DNA of 64,000 nt from NCBI RefSeq assembly GCF_024205745.1, contig NZ_CP073117.1, positions 1,984,001 through 2,048,000 of the forward strand, read 5' to 3'. The translations under genes were made by a program, and so were the position numbers. Shown here piece by piece: positions 52,940-62,526 of this stretch. Origin of the DNA: Neisseria subflava (GTDB taxonomy: Bacteria > Pseudomonadota > Gammaproteobacteria > Burkholderiales > Neisseriaceae). A model generated the notes under the pieces. That model made no database searches. It saw only the letters and a program-made list of their open reading frames with translations, and was not told where the DNA came from. Numbering within the stretch: position 1 is the stretch's first letter; every line of letters starts with the position of its first letter.

Positions 52940-53725
52940 TTACCCTACCAAAACCGACGTCATACTGAGCGAGCCTGCAAGCAGCTTATCATTGAAAAAC
53001 GTAACCTGATCTTGCGGTTCGCGCAATGCCATGATGAACAGCAAGGGCAAGTAATGATCCGGTGTTGGCACGGAAAGCTCGGCTTTTTCGCCTAGTTGCT
53101 GATAATGCACCAAGGTTTCATCATCTTGTGTCGCAATCGCTTGATTGACTGTTTCTTGGAATGCAAACGCCCAGTCATACCCTGCACCGATTTGATCGAT
53201 ATGTTCCCAGCTTATCGCCCTTAGATTATGCACAATATTGCCACTGCCGATAATCAGCACACCTTGTTCGCGCAAGGCAGATAATTTTTTCGCCAAATTG
53301 AAATGCCATTCTGCCGATTGCAAACGGTGAAGGCTAAGTTGCACCACAGGAATATCGGCATTGGGATAAAGAAATTTCAACACTGCCCAAGCGCCATGAT
53401 CAAAGCCTCGTGTTGGGTTCAACTCGACATTTTCCGGCTGTAATAATGACTTCACTTGCGCCGCCAACTCAGGCGAACCGGGCGCAGGATATTGCACTTG
53501 GCTGAGCTCTTCAGGGAAGCCGTAGAAATCGTAAATCATTTCAGGATGTTCACCAGACGTAACCTGCAAACGACTGCTGTACCAATGCGCTGAAATCATC
53601 AAAATGGCTTTTGGTTTGGTAAACTTTTGCGTAATTAGGCTGAAATTCTGATTGAACGGGTTTTCTTTATCTAAGGCATTCATCGGGCTGCCATGCCCGA
53701 CAAACAATACAGGCATTTTTTTCAT
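52940..53725 (-). CDS. ygiD: LigB-type extradiol dioxygenase (YgiD-like)
   Basis: A 261-residue protein of the class III extradiol dioxygenase (LigB/DODA) family. Metal-site histidines appear in FVGHGSPM, ISAHWYS, the FDHGAWAVL loop, and TPDHYLPLLF; the middle VLIIGSGNIVHNL is typical. E. coli YgiD is described as a 4,5-DOPA dioxygenase. Substrate here is unknown. ATG is preceded by GAGGAGTAAACC. It faces away from the GbsR regulator at 53970. Confidence 0.9.
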   Translation of the reverse strand: MKKMPVLFVGHGSPMNALDKENPFNQNFSLITQKFTKPKAILMISAHWYSSRLQVTSGEHPEMIYDFYGFPEELSQVQYPAPGSPELAAQVKSLLQPENVELNPTRGFDHGAWAVLKFLYPNADIPVVQLSLHRLQSAEWHFNLAKKLSALREQGVLIIGSGNIVHNLRAISWEHIDQIGAGYDWAFAFQETVNQAIATQDDETLVHYQQLGEKAELSVPTPDHYLPLLFIMALREPQDQVTFFNDKLLAGSLSMTSVLVG

Positions 53726-53920
53726 GGTTTACTCCTCGTTATTTGATACAGCGGATTGTACGGACAAATTTTTATTCAAAAAATACCGGTTTATGAATAA
53801 CATCTTTTCCTCATAAGAAATCATGACTGATAGGGGCTTGAGTTTCTGAGAGAATATGTAGGATAAGGATTTATATAAAAGGCCGTCTGAACATTTTATT
53901 TCAGACAGGAAAAAATTTCT

Positions 53921-53944
53921 TTATTTCTGTATTGACAGAAATAA
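53921..53944. promoter_or_regulatory. Perfect palindrome ahead of the GbsR-type regulator (operator)
   Basis: TTATTTCTGT-ATTG-ACAGAAATAA: perfect 10-base arms, 25 bases before the regulator ATG. The 18-base core TTTCTGTATTGACAGAAA recurs at 54680 before the operon it probably controls, with two differences. Confidence 0.7.
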
Positions 53945-53969
53945 AAGATAAAAATAGAATATCATCACT

Positions 53970-54488
53970 ATGAAACTGAATCCGACCACTGAAAAATTTA
54001 TCCTCCACTGGGGCGAAATGGGTACCAAATGGGGCGTAAACCGTACCGTTGCGCAAATCCATGCCCTGCTCTACATCTTAGGCAGACCGATGAACGCCGA
54101 AGAAATTACCGAAACGCTCGGCGTAGCGCGCTCCAATGTCAGCAACAGCATCAAAGAGCTGCAAAACTTGAGACTGGTTCATACCGTGCATATCTTGGGC
54201 GACAGGCGCGATCATTTTGAAACTTCGGATGATGTCTGGACTTTGTTCCGCACCATTGCAGAAGTGCGTATGCAGCGTGAAATCGAACCGACACGGCAAT
54301 TTTTGCAAAGTCTGATCGACAGCCCTGAATTTAGTCAGGAAAATGAAACTGCCAAGCAGCGAATCCAACAAACCCATGATTTCATCAGTACGCTGACCAT
54401 GTGGGCAAATGAAATGTTGAAGCTTTCTACTTCAACCATGGTGAAAATTCTGAAAATAGGCGCGGGGATACAGAAATTTTTCCGATGA
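53970..54488 (+). CDS. GbsR/MarR-family transcription regulator
   Basis: A 172-residue DNA-binding protein. The winged helix is seen in VNRTVAQIHALLYILGRPMNAEEITETLGVARSNVSNSIKEL (about 25-65) with ILGDRRDHF in the wing; the C-terminal half is helical. This is the GbsR subfamily, repressors that sense small molecules (choline in Bacillus). Operators flank it, one in its own promoter and one before the DoxX-type gene, suggesting it controls both itself and the following operon. Confidence 0.88.
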   Translation: MKLNPTTEKFILHWGEMGTKWGVNRTVAQIHALLYILGRPMNAEEITETLGVARSNVSNSIKELQNLRLVHTVHILGDRRDHFETSDDVWTLFRTIAEVRMQREIEPTRQFLQSLIDSPEFSQENETAKQRIQQTHDFISTLTMWANEMLKLSTSTMVKILKIGAGIQKFFR

Positions 54489-54674
54489 TGGTAATGGACT
54501 TGTGAGCAATAAGCACAGGCAATATTATTTTAGGATATGGAAACATGCTCATGGCGACCTTGTATGGGCATGTTTATCTGAAGTTTAATGTTCCTTGGTA
54601 GATTTTGAATCAATGGATATGGATTTCCCTCCTAAAGAAACAATCCAGAAGAGTATCTAAAATTTTTTTTATTC

Positions 54675-54702
54675 TATAATTTCTATTTTGACAGAAATTA
54701 TA
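54675..54702. promoter_or_regulatory. Second copy of the GbsR-type operator
   Basis: TATAATTTCT-ATTTTGAC-AGAAATTATA: perfect 10-base arms, 51 bases before the DoxX-type gene; core TTTCTATTTTGACAGAAA matches 16 of 18 bases with that at 53924-53941. Confidence 0.7.
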
Positions 54703-54753
54703 GAAATTTCAGATTGATTATATTTTAAACTGAAATGAAATTAGGAAACCAAT

Positions 54754-55143
54754 ATGTCCGACCACACTACGCACACCCTCCCCGCCTACCTGTCTTACTC
54801 GATGGGGCTGCTATGGCTCTGGAGCGGTACCCAGCCTCTGTTTTTCATGCCTGAAATGTCATTGGATTTACTGCATTCGGTCGGCATTCCCAATCCGTTG
54901 CAATGGCCAACATTAATTACCGCTTCACTATTGGATATCGGTTTTGCCTTTTTATGCTTCAGCCGCCTTCGCTCCCGCTCTGCAATATGGCTGCTGCAAT
55001 TGATAACCGTCGCGGCATACAGCCTGATCATTGCCTTCAGACTGCCCGAAATGTGGGCGCATCCATTTGCGCCTTTGGTAAAAAACCTGCCGATTATGGC
55101 TACTTTGTTTTTCCTGTATCAATCCGTAGGAGATAAAAAATGA
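54754..55143 (+). CDS. DoxX-like four-helix membrane protein
   Basis: A 129-residue inner-membrane protein with four hydrophobic helices and a DoxX-type profile (YLSYSMGLLWLWSGTQPLFF; LDIGFAFLCF; LLQLITVAAYSLII; NLPIMATLFFLY). ATG follows TTAGGAAACC. Its stop overlaps the next gene by 4 bases (ATGA). First gene of a three-gene operon behind the GbsR-type operator. Biochemical role unknown. Confidence 0.85.
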   Translation: MSDHTTHTLPAYLSYSMGLLWLWSGTQPLFFMPEMSLDLLHSVGIPNPLQWPTLITASLLDIGFAFLCFSRLRSRSAIWLLQLITVAAYSLIIAFRLPEMWAHPFAPLVKNLPIMATLFFLYQSVGDKK

Positions 55144-55622
55144 ACACCTATTTAATTGTTAAAACCCTGCATATCATCTCGGCTACCTTAATGGTCGGCA
55201 CCGGCTTTGGTACAGCGTTTTACCTCTTTTGGGCAAACCGCAGCGGTTCGGTTGCCGCGCAGTCGGTCGTCTCGCATTGGGTCATCAAAGCAGATTGGTG
55301 GTTTACAACCCCTGCCGTTATTTTCCAACCCTTGTCCGGTTTATGGATGCTGTATGAGCGCGGCTACACTGTTTCCACCATGCTGGAACAAAATTGGGTA
55401 TGGATGACGCTTGCCTTATACATCTTTTCAGGCATTTGCTGGCTGCCCGTTGTCTGGCTGCAAATCCGCATGGCCAAGATTGCCGAAAAAGCACATAAAG
55501 AAAACGCAGACACCATTCCGGAGCCCTACTGGCGTTACGCCAGACGCTGGGAATTGCTCGGCTATCCAGCCTTTTGCGCCACTATCGTGATTTACTTCCT
55601 AATGGTAATGAAACCGATTTAA
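55140..55622 (+). CDS. DUF2269 membrane protein
   Basis: A 160-residue protein with four membrane helices: YLIVKTLHIISATLMVGTGFGTAFYLFW, WWFTTPAVIFQPLSGLWML, WMTLALYIFSGICWLPVVWLQIRM, and ELLGYPAFCATIVIYFLMVMKP. The TLHIISATLMVGTGFG motif with its histidine and the WWFTTPA segment are DUF2269 markers. It overlaps the DoxX-like gene and precedes the SDR gene by 41 bases that include an AGGTCGTCTGAA core (55628). Confidence 0.88.
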   Translation: MNTYLIVKTLHIISATLMVGTGFGTAFYLFWANRSGSVAAQSVVSHWVIKADWWFTTPAVIFQPLSGLWMLYERGYTVSTMLEQNWVWMTLALYIFSGICWLPVVWLQIRMAKIAEKAHKENADTIPEPYWRYARRWELLGYPAFCATIVIYFLMVMKPI

Positions 55623-55663
55623 AGATTTTCAGACGACCTCAGCAACAATATAAAGAAAAACAT

Positions 55664-56503
55664 ATGAACATCATCATTTTCGGAGGCAGCGGCTTCATCG
55701 GCAGCCGTACCGTTCAAATCCTCAAAGAACAAGGTTACCAAGTTTGCACGCCCGACCGCCGCGCCTTCGACTTTCTTCATCCAAATGAAACAGCCGCACG
55801 CCGTTTATTGGAAGGGCAAGACGTTCTCATCAACTGCATTGGAATTATGAGCTGTCATGCTGAAATACTCGAAACCGTGCACCACCACACGCCTAAACAG
55901 CTCGCCGCATGGGCAAAAGCAGCAGGCATTAAACGCTGGGTGCAACTATCCGCACTGGGTGCCAATCCATCTCAGTCCATCAACTTTGTCGGCAGCAAAG
56001 GACGTGGCGATGATGCCATTGCTCAAAGCGGCATACCGATTGCCATAGCCAGACCATCCGTTGTTTACGGTCGAGGAGGAACCAGCTGCGAACTGTTCAT
56101 CAAACTAGCCCGCCTCTCTTTGCTTCCCCTGCCGGAAGGCGGATGCTTTCATTTACAGCCAGTACACCTTGCCGATGTTGCCGAAGGCTTGGCAAAACTT
56201 GCCGTCCAAACCGACACCGACCATAGCATCATCAATATGACCGGCAGCCAAACGCTGACTTTGGCGGAATACCTGACCACCATCCGCCAAACCCTGCACC
56301 ATAAACCGCCGCAACGTATCCTACCCGTTCCCCTGCGTCTGATTAACCCTGCGCTACCATTGGTAAACATCCTCAGCAACGGCATTATCAGCCGCGACAG
56401 CTTTGCCCTGCTCCAGCAAGGCTCATGCGCCGACTATTCTAATTTTGCAGCTTTACTAGGCAGGGAACCATTGGCAGCAGAAAACTTTGCCGGTTGCCTA
56501 TAA
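55664..56503 (+). CDS. NAD(P)-binding SDR-like protein
   Basis: A 279-residue atypical SDR (NAD-dependent epimerase/NmrA-like group): nucleotide-binding motif IIFGGSGFIGSR (about 3-14), INCIGIM, VQLSALGA, SKGRGDDAIAQSGIPIAIARPSVVYGRGG and a C-terminal dehydratase-like region. ATG 55664 starts at the Rossmann motif; the open frame upstream is an extension into DUF2269. Third gene of the GbsR-linked operon. The DoxX/DUF2269/SDR grouping recurs in other Proteobacteria, but the substrate is unknown. Confidence 0.88.
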   Translation: MNIIIFGGSGFIGSRTVQILKEQGYQVCTPDRRAFDFLHPNETAARRLLEGQDVLINCIGIMSCHAEILETVHHHTPKQLAAWAKAAGIKRWVQLSALGANPSQSINFVGSKGRGDDAIAQSGIPIAIARPSVVYGRGGTSCELFIKLARLSLLPLPEGGCFHLQPVHLADVAEGLAKLAVQTDTDHSIINMTGSQTLTLAEYLTTIRQTLHHKPPQRILPVPLRLINPALPLVNILSNGIISRDSFALLQQGSCADYSNFAALLGREPLAAENFAGCL

Positions 56504-56531
56504 TTCATTTATCTTTAAAATGACAAAACAA

Positions 56532-56558
56532 AGGCCGTCTATTTTTCAGACGGCCTAA
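56532..56558. terminator. Half-DUS hairpin after the operon
   Basis: AGGCCGTCT and AGACGGCCT arms with a T-rich loop, between convergent genes. Confidence 0.65.
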
Positions 56559-56627
56559 AGCTTTTATAAAATACTTTATTGCAAAACTATTCAGTTTTTT
56601 ATCGGCTTATTGCTTCTACCTACCCAA

Positions 56628-57209
56628 CTACAAAGGCTGGGCCAAATCGTTTTCCGTGTTGTAGCTGATAAAATCCTGCTCATGAGGGAAATGGACAACT
56701 CTTGCGCGCTGTTGCTGCAGCCAGCCGCGGATGCTGCGCATTCCTGAATAAAGGTATGGCACGGTGCTTTGCAGGATTTGCGGACGGATAAACATCACGC
56801 TGTAATGCGGTCTGGCAGGAGTCTCCACATAAAACGCATTGCACAATGGCGTGCGCCGCGCAATGGTTTCAAACTGGAAAACCAAGTTTTCCGGCAAACG
56901 CGGCATATCGCAGGATACGATAAGCAGCCAATCGGCAGTGGCAATTTGTAAATCGTTGGCGGCAGTACATAAGGCGGCTAGAGGGCCGTAATGTTGCCAT
57001 TGGCGCGCATCCGAGAAAACGTGCGCGCTGCGTTGCGCGTAAGATTCGAGATTACGGTTGGCACTGATGGCGATATGGCTGACTTGGGGGCGGATTTTTT
57101 CGATAACATGATCTATCAAGGCTTTGTTGTGCCATTGCACCAACCCCTTATCGACACCTCCCATCCGGCTTCCCTGCCCGCCGGCCAATATCAGTGCGAA
57201 AATTTTCAT
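56628..57209 (-). CDS. mobA: Molybdenum cofactor guanylyltransferase
   Basis: A 193-residue enzyme linking GMP to molybdopterin to form the bis-MGD cofactor of nitrate reductase and similar enzymes. The N-terminal nucleotide-binding signature [19 protein letters not shown] (about 8-26), ISANRNLE and the SCDMPRLP motif (about 102) are visible. ATG 57209 is chosen by AGGACTACC ahead of it; the frame is open upstream without protein-like sequence. Adjacent to the nitrate sensor genes narQ-narP, though they are divergent. Confidence 0.93.
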   Translation of the reverse strand: MKIFALILAGGQGSRMGGVDKGLVQWHNKALIDHVIEKIRPQVSHIAISANRNLESYAQRSAHVFSDARQWQHYGPLAALCTAANDLQIATADWLLIVSCDMPRLPENLVFQFETIARRTPLCNAFYVETPARPHYSVMFIRPQILQSTVPYLYSGMRSIRGWLQQQRARVVHFPHEQDFISYNTENDLAQPL

Positions 57210-57467
57210 TTTGGTAGTCCTTTGCGAAGCAGAGTATGGAGTATGGTTCAAGATGTTGTGTTTATTGGATAAGTTTCAAGGTTTCAGGCCGTCTGAAACC
57301 TTATTCTTATGATTTAATTCACTTGAGATGAATTTTATCATAACATGATTTTACATTAAACCCCTGTTTTTTCTTATCATAACCATACAATTATTTTAGA
57401 CAGGTTGTTTATAGGCCGAAAGAATGATATTTTTATAAGATTATCGGATTAGTTCCCTGCGTGCTTT
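57210..57467. other. Gap between divergent mobA and narQ
   Basis: AT-rich; one DUS (57288-57299) and no gene. Divergent promoters for mobA and narQ must lie here; no convincing FNR box (TTGAT-N4-ATCAA) was found. Confidence 0.5.
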
Positions 57468-59228
57468 ATGCGTTTATTCTCCGGATCTTCAGACGGCCTG
57501 AGCCTGTCTTCGCGTTTAAAACTGCTGACTTTTTTATGGGTCAGTTTGGCGTTTTTATCGATTGCCTTTACCCTGCTGCTTTCTTGGCGTTTGGAAAGCG
57601 CGGCCAAAACGATTGAAGATGCGGGCAGCTTGAAAATGCAGGTGTACCGTTTGGCTTATATGGCAAGCGTCCGTACACCCAATGCGCAAATTGACAACCA
57701 AATCAAAGAATTTGAGCGTACGCTGGCCAATGTGACGCAAAGCGATGCCATTCATCCGCTGATTCCGTCTCAAATGCCGTTAGCTTACGACTTGATTCAA
57801 TCGATGCTGTTGATTGATTGGGAATCCAATATCAAGCCGTCTTTGCAACATTACGAGCGTCCGACCCAAATCGGCCTGTATCGTTTTGCCGGTAACATCG
57901 AGCTATTTTTACAGGCGATGGAAAATGCCAACGAGCAAAATACCTTGTGGCTGCGCCGCTTTCAAATGGTAATGATGCTGATGATTGTTGTGGCTGCAGG
58001 CTTGATGATTGTTTGGCATTATTCATGGATTATCCGGCCCTTGGAAAAATTGCGTGATGGCGTAGAAACCATCAGCAAAGGACATTTCGGCGTTCAAATC
58101 GAGACAGACCAGATCCGTGAGTTTGCCCAAGTAAGCAAGGGCTTCAACCAAATGAGCCGCCGTCTGCATACGCTTTATACAGACTTGGAAGGACAAGTTG
58201 CCAAACAAACCCAAGACTTGGCGCGGCAAAACCGTGATTTGACCCTGCTCTACCAAACCACGCGTAATCTGCACCAAACCTTTACGCCGCAACAGGCGGC
58301 AGAAGAATTTTTAACTCAGATTCTGCCTGCGTTTTCCGCCTTAGGCGGTACGGTATATCTTTCCGATGAGGAGCGGAAACGTTCTGATTTGGCGGCAAGC
58401 GTCGGTGAAACCGAAGAAGGAAATCGTGTAGAATTTCCAATCGTTTATCAAGACGAACAACTCGGCGTACTGACCCTATATTTTTCAGACGGCCATATGC
58501 CTGATGAGCAAGACGAAAAACTGCTGCATACTTTAAGCGGACAGCTGGGCATTTCCATCGCCAACAACCGCATGGAACAAGAACGCCGCCTGCTTGCGGT
58601 CTTGCAGGAGCGTAACTTGATTGCACAAGGCTTGCATGACAGCATCGCGCAAGCTTTGACCTTTTTGAATTTGCAGGTACAAATGCTGGAAAGCGCGTTT
58701 GCCTCAGACCAACGCGAGCAGGCCGAAGAAAATATCGGCTTCATCAAAGACGGCGTACAGGAATGCTACGAGGACGTACGCGAACTTTTGATGAATTTCC
58801 GCACCAAAATCAGTAATAAAGATTTTCCTGAAGCGGTAGAATCGCTGCTGGCGCGTTTTGAACGACAAACAGGTATTCCAGTTGATTTAAAATGGCAGGA
58901 CGACGGGCAGGCTTTGAATTATGATGAGCATTTGCAGATCATCTTCATCTTGCAGGAAAGCCTGTCCAATATCCGGAAGCACGCGCGTGCGCAACATGTC
59001 AGCGTCGAAATTGCCAACCACGGCGATTTTGTCATGACGATTCGGGACGACGGCGCAGGCTTTAATAAAGAACACCTATCAAACCGGCCTTCAGGCGAAC
59101 ATGTCGGCTTGGGCATTATGCAGGAACGGGCCCAACGGATTAACGCAGAATTGGCCATTACATCGCAGATTGGGCAAGGTACGGCGGTTATGCTGACTTT
59201 GCCAAAACAAATGAGAACAGCATCATGA
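57468..59228 (+). CDS. narQ: Nitrate/nitrite-type sensor histidine kinase (NarQ-like)
   Basis: A 586-residue membrane sensor kinase. Two membrane helices (about 20-42 and 165-187) enclose a periplasmic sensory domain whose P-box like segment DAGSLKMQVYRLAYMAS (about 49-65) binds nitrate or nitrite in NarX/NarQ. HAMP follows (about 188-240), a GAF-like region, then the HisKA_3 motif GLHDSIAQALTFL with phospho-acceptor His390, and an ATPase domain (NIRKHARAQHVSV, DDGAGF, GLGIMQERAQRI). Overlaps narP by 4 bases. In pathogenic Neisseria the pair NarQ/NarP activates nitrite respiration genes. Confidence 0.92.
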   Translation: MRLFSGSSDGLSLSSRLKLLTFLWVSLAFLSIAFTLLLSWRLESAAKTIEDAGSLKMQVYRLAYMASVRTPNAQIDNQIKEFERTLANVTQSDAIHPLIPSQMPLAYDLIQSMLLIDWESNIKPSLQHYERPTQIGLYRFAGNIELFLQAMENANEQNTLWLRRFQMVMMLMIVVAAGLMIVWHYSWIIRPLEKLRDGVETISKGHFGVQIETDQIREFAQVSKGFNQMSRRLHTLYTDLEGQVAKQTQDLARQNRDLTLLYQTTRNLHQTFTPQQAAEEFLTQILPAFSALGGTVYLSDEERKRSDLAASVGETEEGNRVEFPIVYQDEQLGVLTLYFSDGHMPDEQDEKLLHTLSGQLGISIANNRMEQERRLLAVLQERNLIAQGLHDSIAQALTFLNLQVQMLESAFASDQREQAEENIGFIKDGVQECYEDVRELLMNFRTKISNKDFPEAVESLLARFERQTGIPVDLKWQDDGQALNYDEHLQIIFILQESLSNIRKHARAQHVSVEIANHGDFVMTIRDDGAGFNKEHLSNRPSGEHVGLGIMQERAQRINAELAITSQIGQGTAVMLTLPKQMRTAS

Positions 59229-59881
59229 CGATTAAAATTACCCTTATTGACGACCACACCCTATTTCGCAGCGGTATCAAGGCCTTGCTTTCGCGCCAGC
59301 CTGATTTTGAAGTCGTCGGAGAAGCTTCAGACGGCCTGGCCGGCGTAAAAATGGTTGAGCAGCTCAAGCCTGATGTGGTCTTGCTGGACTTGGATATGCC
59401 GGTCATGAACGGCCGCGAAGCATTGGCTCAAATTTTAAGTAGCAATCCGCAGCTGACCGTCATCATGTTGACTGTTTCCGAAGACAGCGATGATTTGACC
59501 GAATGTATGCGTATGGGTGCAAAAGGCTTTTTGCTGAAAAACATCAACGCCGACTTTCTATTGGAAAGCATCCGCAAAGCTGTCGATGGCGACAATGTCT
59601 TTTCTCCAGAAATGACCAGCCGCTTGGTGCAATCGCTGATTTCTCCATCTCCTTCCCGCTCCGACCATCTGCTGGAGCAACTGACCCCGCGCGAGATGGA
59701 AATCTTGGGCTATCTTGCCGCCGGACACAGCAATAAAATCATTGCCCGTCATTTGAATCTGGCAGAGTCAACCGTCAAAGTGCATGTGCAAAACCTGTTG
59801 CGTAAGTTAAACCTAAGCAGCCGCGTCCAAGCTGCGGTTTATGCAGTGCAACACAAAGTACCGCAACCGGTATTGTCTTAA
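59225..59881 (+). CDS. narP: NarP-like response regulator
   Basis: A 218-residue NarL/FixJ family regulator. The receiver domain carries the acidic pair D9/D10, phospho-acceptor D55 (LLDLDMPVMNG), and a conserved Lys in KGFLLKNI. The C-terminal LuxR-type helix-turn-helix is at about 150-210 (LTPREMEILGYLAAGHSNKIIARHLNLAESTVKVHVQNLLRKL). Coupled to narQ by ATGA overlap. Expected targets (nitrite reductase aniA, nitric oxide reductase) are outside the window. Confidence 0.94.
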   Translation: MTIKITLIDDHTLFRSGIKALLSRQPDFEVVGEASDGLAGVKMVEQLKPDVVLLDLDMPVMNGREALAQILSSNPQLTVIMLTVSEDSDDLTECMRMGAKGFLLKNINADFLLESIRKAVDGDNVFSPEMTSRLVQSLISPSPSRSDHLLEQLTPREMEILGYLAAGHSNKIIARHLNLAESTVKVHVQNLLRKLNLSSRVQAAVYAVQHKVPQPVLS

Positions 59882-59890
59882 TCAGGCCGT

Positions 59891-59918
59891 CTGAAACCTT
59901 CTTTTTAAAAGGTTTCAG
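59891..59918 (+). terminator. Hairpin after narP incorporating a DUS
   Basis: CTGAAACCTT/AAGGTTTCAG arms around an 8-base T/A-rich loop; the left arm is the end of a DUS. Confidence 0.7.
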
Positions 59919-60018
59919 GAAAAGCGTTTATTCGCTATAATCACGCCGATTTATATGCAGGGTTGTCTGATTCTTTCAGACGGCCTTTTTATTTGATTTC
60001 TCACTGATTTTAAACAAC

Positions 60019-60735
60019 ATGTCCGAAAACATTCCAGAAAATACACCCGAAAATACCGTTCCTGAAGAACACAAACGCAGCATCCGCAGTTTCGTCTTGC
60101 GTCAAGGCCATATGACCGCAGCCCAACAGCGCGCGATCGATACGATGTGGCCGCAATTTGGTGTGGACTTCCAAGAAGCTCCTTTGGATTTGAACCGCAC
60201 TTTTGGACGGGATAATCCTAAAGTTTTGGAAATCGGTTTCGGTATGGGCGTTGCGACAGTGGAAATCGCCAAACGTCTGCCCGATACCGACTTTTTAGCG
60301 ATTGATGTTCACGGCCCGGGCGTCGGCAATATCTTGAAGCTGATTGAGGAAGAACACATTTCCAATATCCGCGTGATGCGTCATGATGCAGTGGAAGTAG
60401 TGGAAAAGATGCTGGAAGACGGTTCTTTAGACGGCATTCATATTTTCTTCCCTGACCCTTGGCACAAAAAACGCCATAACAAACGCCGCTTGGTACAAGT
60501 GCCGTTTGTTGAAAAGCTGCTGCCCAAACTCAAAAGCGGCGGCTATGTCCATATGGCGACCGACTGGGAAGAATACGCCGTGCAAATGCTGGAAGTTTTG
60601 AGCAGTTTCGACGCTTTGCAAAACACGGCTGCCGATTACGCCCCTACGCCTGATTATCGTCCTGAAACCAAATTTGAAGCCCGAGGCAAACGATTGGGGC
60701 ATGGCGTTTGGGACTTGGTGTTCCGTAAGAAATAA
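60019..60735 (+). CDS. trmB: tRNA (guanine-N7)-methyltransferase
   Basis: A 238-residue SAM-dependent enzyme that makes m7G46 in tRNA. SAM-binding motif [16 protein letters not shown] (about 70-85), [13 protein letters not shown], and the catalytic/tRNA motif [19 protein letters not shown] (about 146-164) are diagnostic. The N-terminal 15 residues are an acidic P/E-rich extension. Between narP and a convergent ilvA, with an inverted DUS terminator after it. Confidence 0.97.
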   Translation: MSENIPENTPENTVPEEHKRSIRSFVLRQGHMTAAQQRAIDTMWPQFGVDFQEAPLDLNRTFGRDNPKVLEIGFGMGVATVEIAKRLPDTDFLAIDVHGPGVGNILKLIEEEHISNIRVMRHDAVEVVEKMLEDGSLDGIHIFFPDPWHKKRHNKRRLVQVPFVEKLLPKLKSGGYVHMATDWEEYAVQMLEVLSSFDALQNTAADYAPTPDYRPETKFEARGKRLGHGVWDLVFRKK

Positions 60736-60752
60736 AGCCGAACATAAAACAC

Positions 60753-60782
60753 AAGGCCGTCTGAAAAATTTCAGACGGCCTT
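60753..60782. terminator. Inverted DUS pair between trmB and ilvA
   Basis: AAGGCCGTCTGAAA and TTTCAGACGGCCTT with a 2-base gap and T tract; serves both convergent genes. Confidence 0.8.
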
Positions 60783-60794
60783 TTATCTTACTGA

Positions 60795-62318
60795 TTAAGC
60801 CAAGAAAAGTTTATAAGCCAGATTATCGGTTTCTTCTTTATACACATAACCCAAGCTCTCCAAGAAGTCGGTAAATGTTTCATTGTCGCTTTCAGGTACA
60901 TCGATACCGACCAAAATACGGCCGTAGTCCGCACCATGATTGCGATAATGGAACAAAGTAATATTCCATTCGGCGCGCATATGATTCAAGAAGCGGGACA
61001 ATGCGCCGGGACGTTCCGGAAATTCAAAGCTAACCAAGCGTTCGCTGGATACTTTTTCCGTACGTCCGCCGACCATGTAACGGATATGGATTTTGGCGAT
61101 TTCATCATTGGTCAGGTCAACATTCGGCAAACCAGCGTCAGCCAGTTGTTTGCTGATGACGGCCAAGTCTTGCGCACCGGCAGTTTGCAAACCGACAAAA
61201 ATATGAGCATTTTTGTCGTTGCCGTAGCGGTAGTTGAACTCAGTAATATTCCGACTACCCAAGACATTGATAAACTTGAGGAAGCTGCCTTTTTCTTCAG
61301 GAATGGTGACGGCAAAAATACCTTCGTTGCCCTCGCCCAGCTCACTGCGTTCTGAAACATGGCGCAGGCGGTGGAAGTTCATGTTGGCGCCACTGGTGAC
61401 GGCAACTAAGTTTTGACCTTGGATATTGTTTTTCACAACGTAAGCCTTCAGACCGGCAAGGGCCAATGCGCCCGCAGGCTCGGTAATGCTGCGCGTATCG
61501 TCAAAAATATCTTTAATCGCGCCGCACAACATATCCGTATTGACCGTAATAATTTCATCCAACAGCTCTTTACACAGACGGAAAGTTTCCTCGCCCACCA
61601 CTTTAACCGCCGTGCCGTCTGAAAACAGGCCGACATCTTTCAAATGTACGATTTCCCCAGCCTCTACCGATTGCTTCATACAGCAAGAATCATCGGTTTG
61701 CACGCCAATGACTTTAATTTCAGGGCAAACCTGTTTGATAAATGCCGCTACGCCTGCTGCCAAACCGCCTCCGCCAATCGGCACAAAAATCGCATTGATA
61801 TTGCGGTGTTGACGGAGGATTTCCATACCGATGGTTCCCTGACCGGCAATCACATCAGGATCATCAAACGGCGCAATATAAGTCAGTTTTTCCTTTTCTG
61901 CCAACTCCATCGCATAATCATAGGCATCGTTGTAAGACACACCTTTCAACACCACTTCGCCGCCTCGGCTCTTGACCGCGTCAATTTTGATTTTGGGCGT
62001 TGTTTCCGGCATCACGATGACGGCGCGGCAACCCAAATACTGCGCCGATAAAGCCACGCCCTGCGCATGGTTGCCCGCGCTGGCAGCGATCACACCGCAA
62101 TCCAAGGCTTCTTTCGGCAGCTTCGCCATTTTGTTGTACGCGCCGCGGATTTTGAACGAAAACACCGGCTGCAAATCTTCACGTTTGAGCAAAACCTGAT
62201 TGTTCAGACGGTCTGACAGACTACGTGCCAAATCCAAAGGCGTTTCTACGGCCACATCATAAACGGAAGCGGTCAAAATACGGGTTAGATAATCAGAAAG
62301 AGGAAGGGAATGGTTCAT
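60795..62318 (-). CDS. ilvA: Threonine ammonia-lyase, biosynthetic
   Basis: A 507-residue PLP enzyme that deaminates threonine to 2-oxobutyrate, the entry to isoleucine synthesis. PLP-lysine motif FSFKIRGAYNKM (about 50-62), SAGNHAQGVA, the PLP phosphate loop PIGGGGLAAGVA (about 180-192) and NTDMLCGAIKDIFDD. Two C-terminal ACT-like regulatory domains (about 330-505; FAVTIPEEKGSFLKFI and LVSFEFPERPGALSRFL) give isoleucine feedback control in the family. Confidence 0.97.
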   Translation of the reverse strand: MNHSLPLSDYLTRILTASVYDVAVETPLDLARSLSDRLNNQVLLKREDLQPVFSFKIRGAYNKMAKLPKEALDCGVIAASAGNHAQGVALSAQYLGCRAVIVMPETTPKIKIDAVKSRGGEVVLKGVSYNDAYDYAMELAEKEKLTYIAPFDDPDVIAGQGTIGMEILRQHRNINAIFVPIGGGGLAAGVAAFIKQVCPEIKVIGVQTDDSCCMKQSVEAGEIVHLKDVGLFSDGTAVKVVGEETFRLCKELLDEIITVNTDMLCGAIKDIFDDTRSITEPAGALALAGLKAYVVKNNIQGQNLVAVTSGANMNFHRLRHVSERSELGEGNEGIFAVTIPEEKGSFLKFINVLGSRNITEFNYRYGNDKNAHIFVGLQTAGAQDLAVISKQLADAGLPNVDLTNDEIAKIHIRYMVGGRTEKVSSERLVSFEFPERPGALSRFLNHMRAEWNITLFHYRNHGADYGRILVGIDVPESDNETFTDFLESLGYVYKEETDNLAYKLFLA

Positions 62319-62417
62319 GGTATTTTAGTGTTCGGAAATAAATTGCAATTCGGTCAAATCGACCGGACGAAAAAGTTAAAACCATACCCCTGAGGCCGTC
62401 TGAAGGCAAGAAAAATC

Positions 62418-62446
62418 TTAGCAAAGCCCAAATGAGACGGTATAAT
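62418..62446 (+). promoter_or_regulatory. Candidate sigma-70 promoter for the DacA/DacC-like gene
   Basis: TTAGCA, 17 bases, TATAAT; predicted start about 70 bases before the ATG at 62527. Perfect -10, weak -35. Confidence 0.5.
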
Positions 62447-62526
62447 GTCCGCTTAATATCTATTTAATATGCCAAACTGTTTACTTTGAAAGAAACAGTG
62501 TCCACTCATATTCAAATCCACACATA

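Noticed and set aside
57300-57467. FNR/CRP-type site ahead of narQ
   Set aside because: No TTGAT-N4-ATCAA or close variant was found in the gap.
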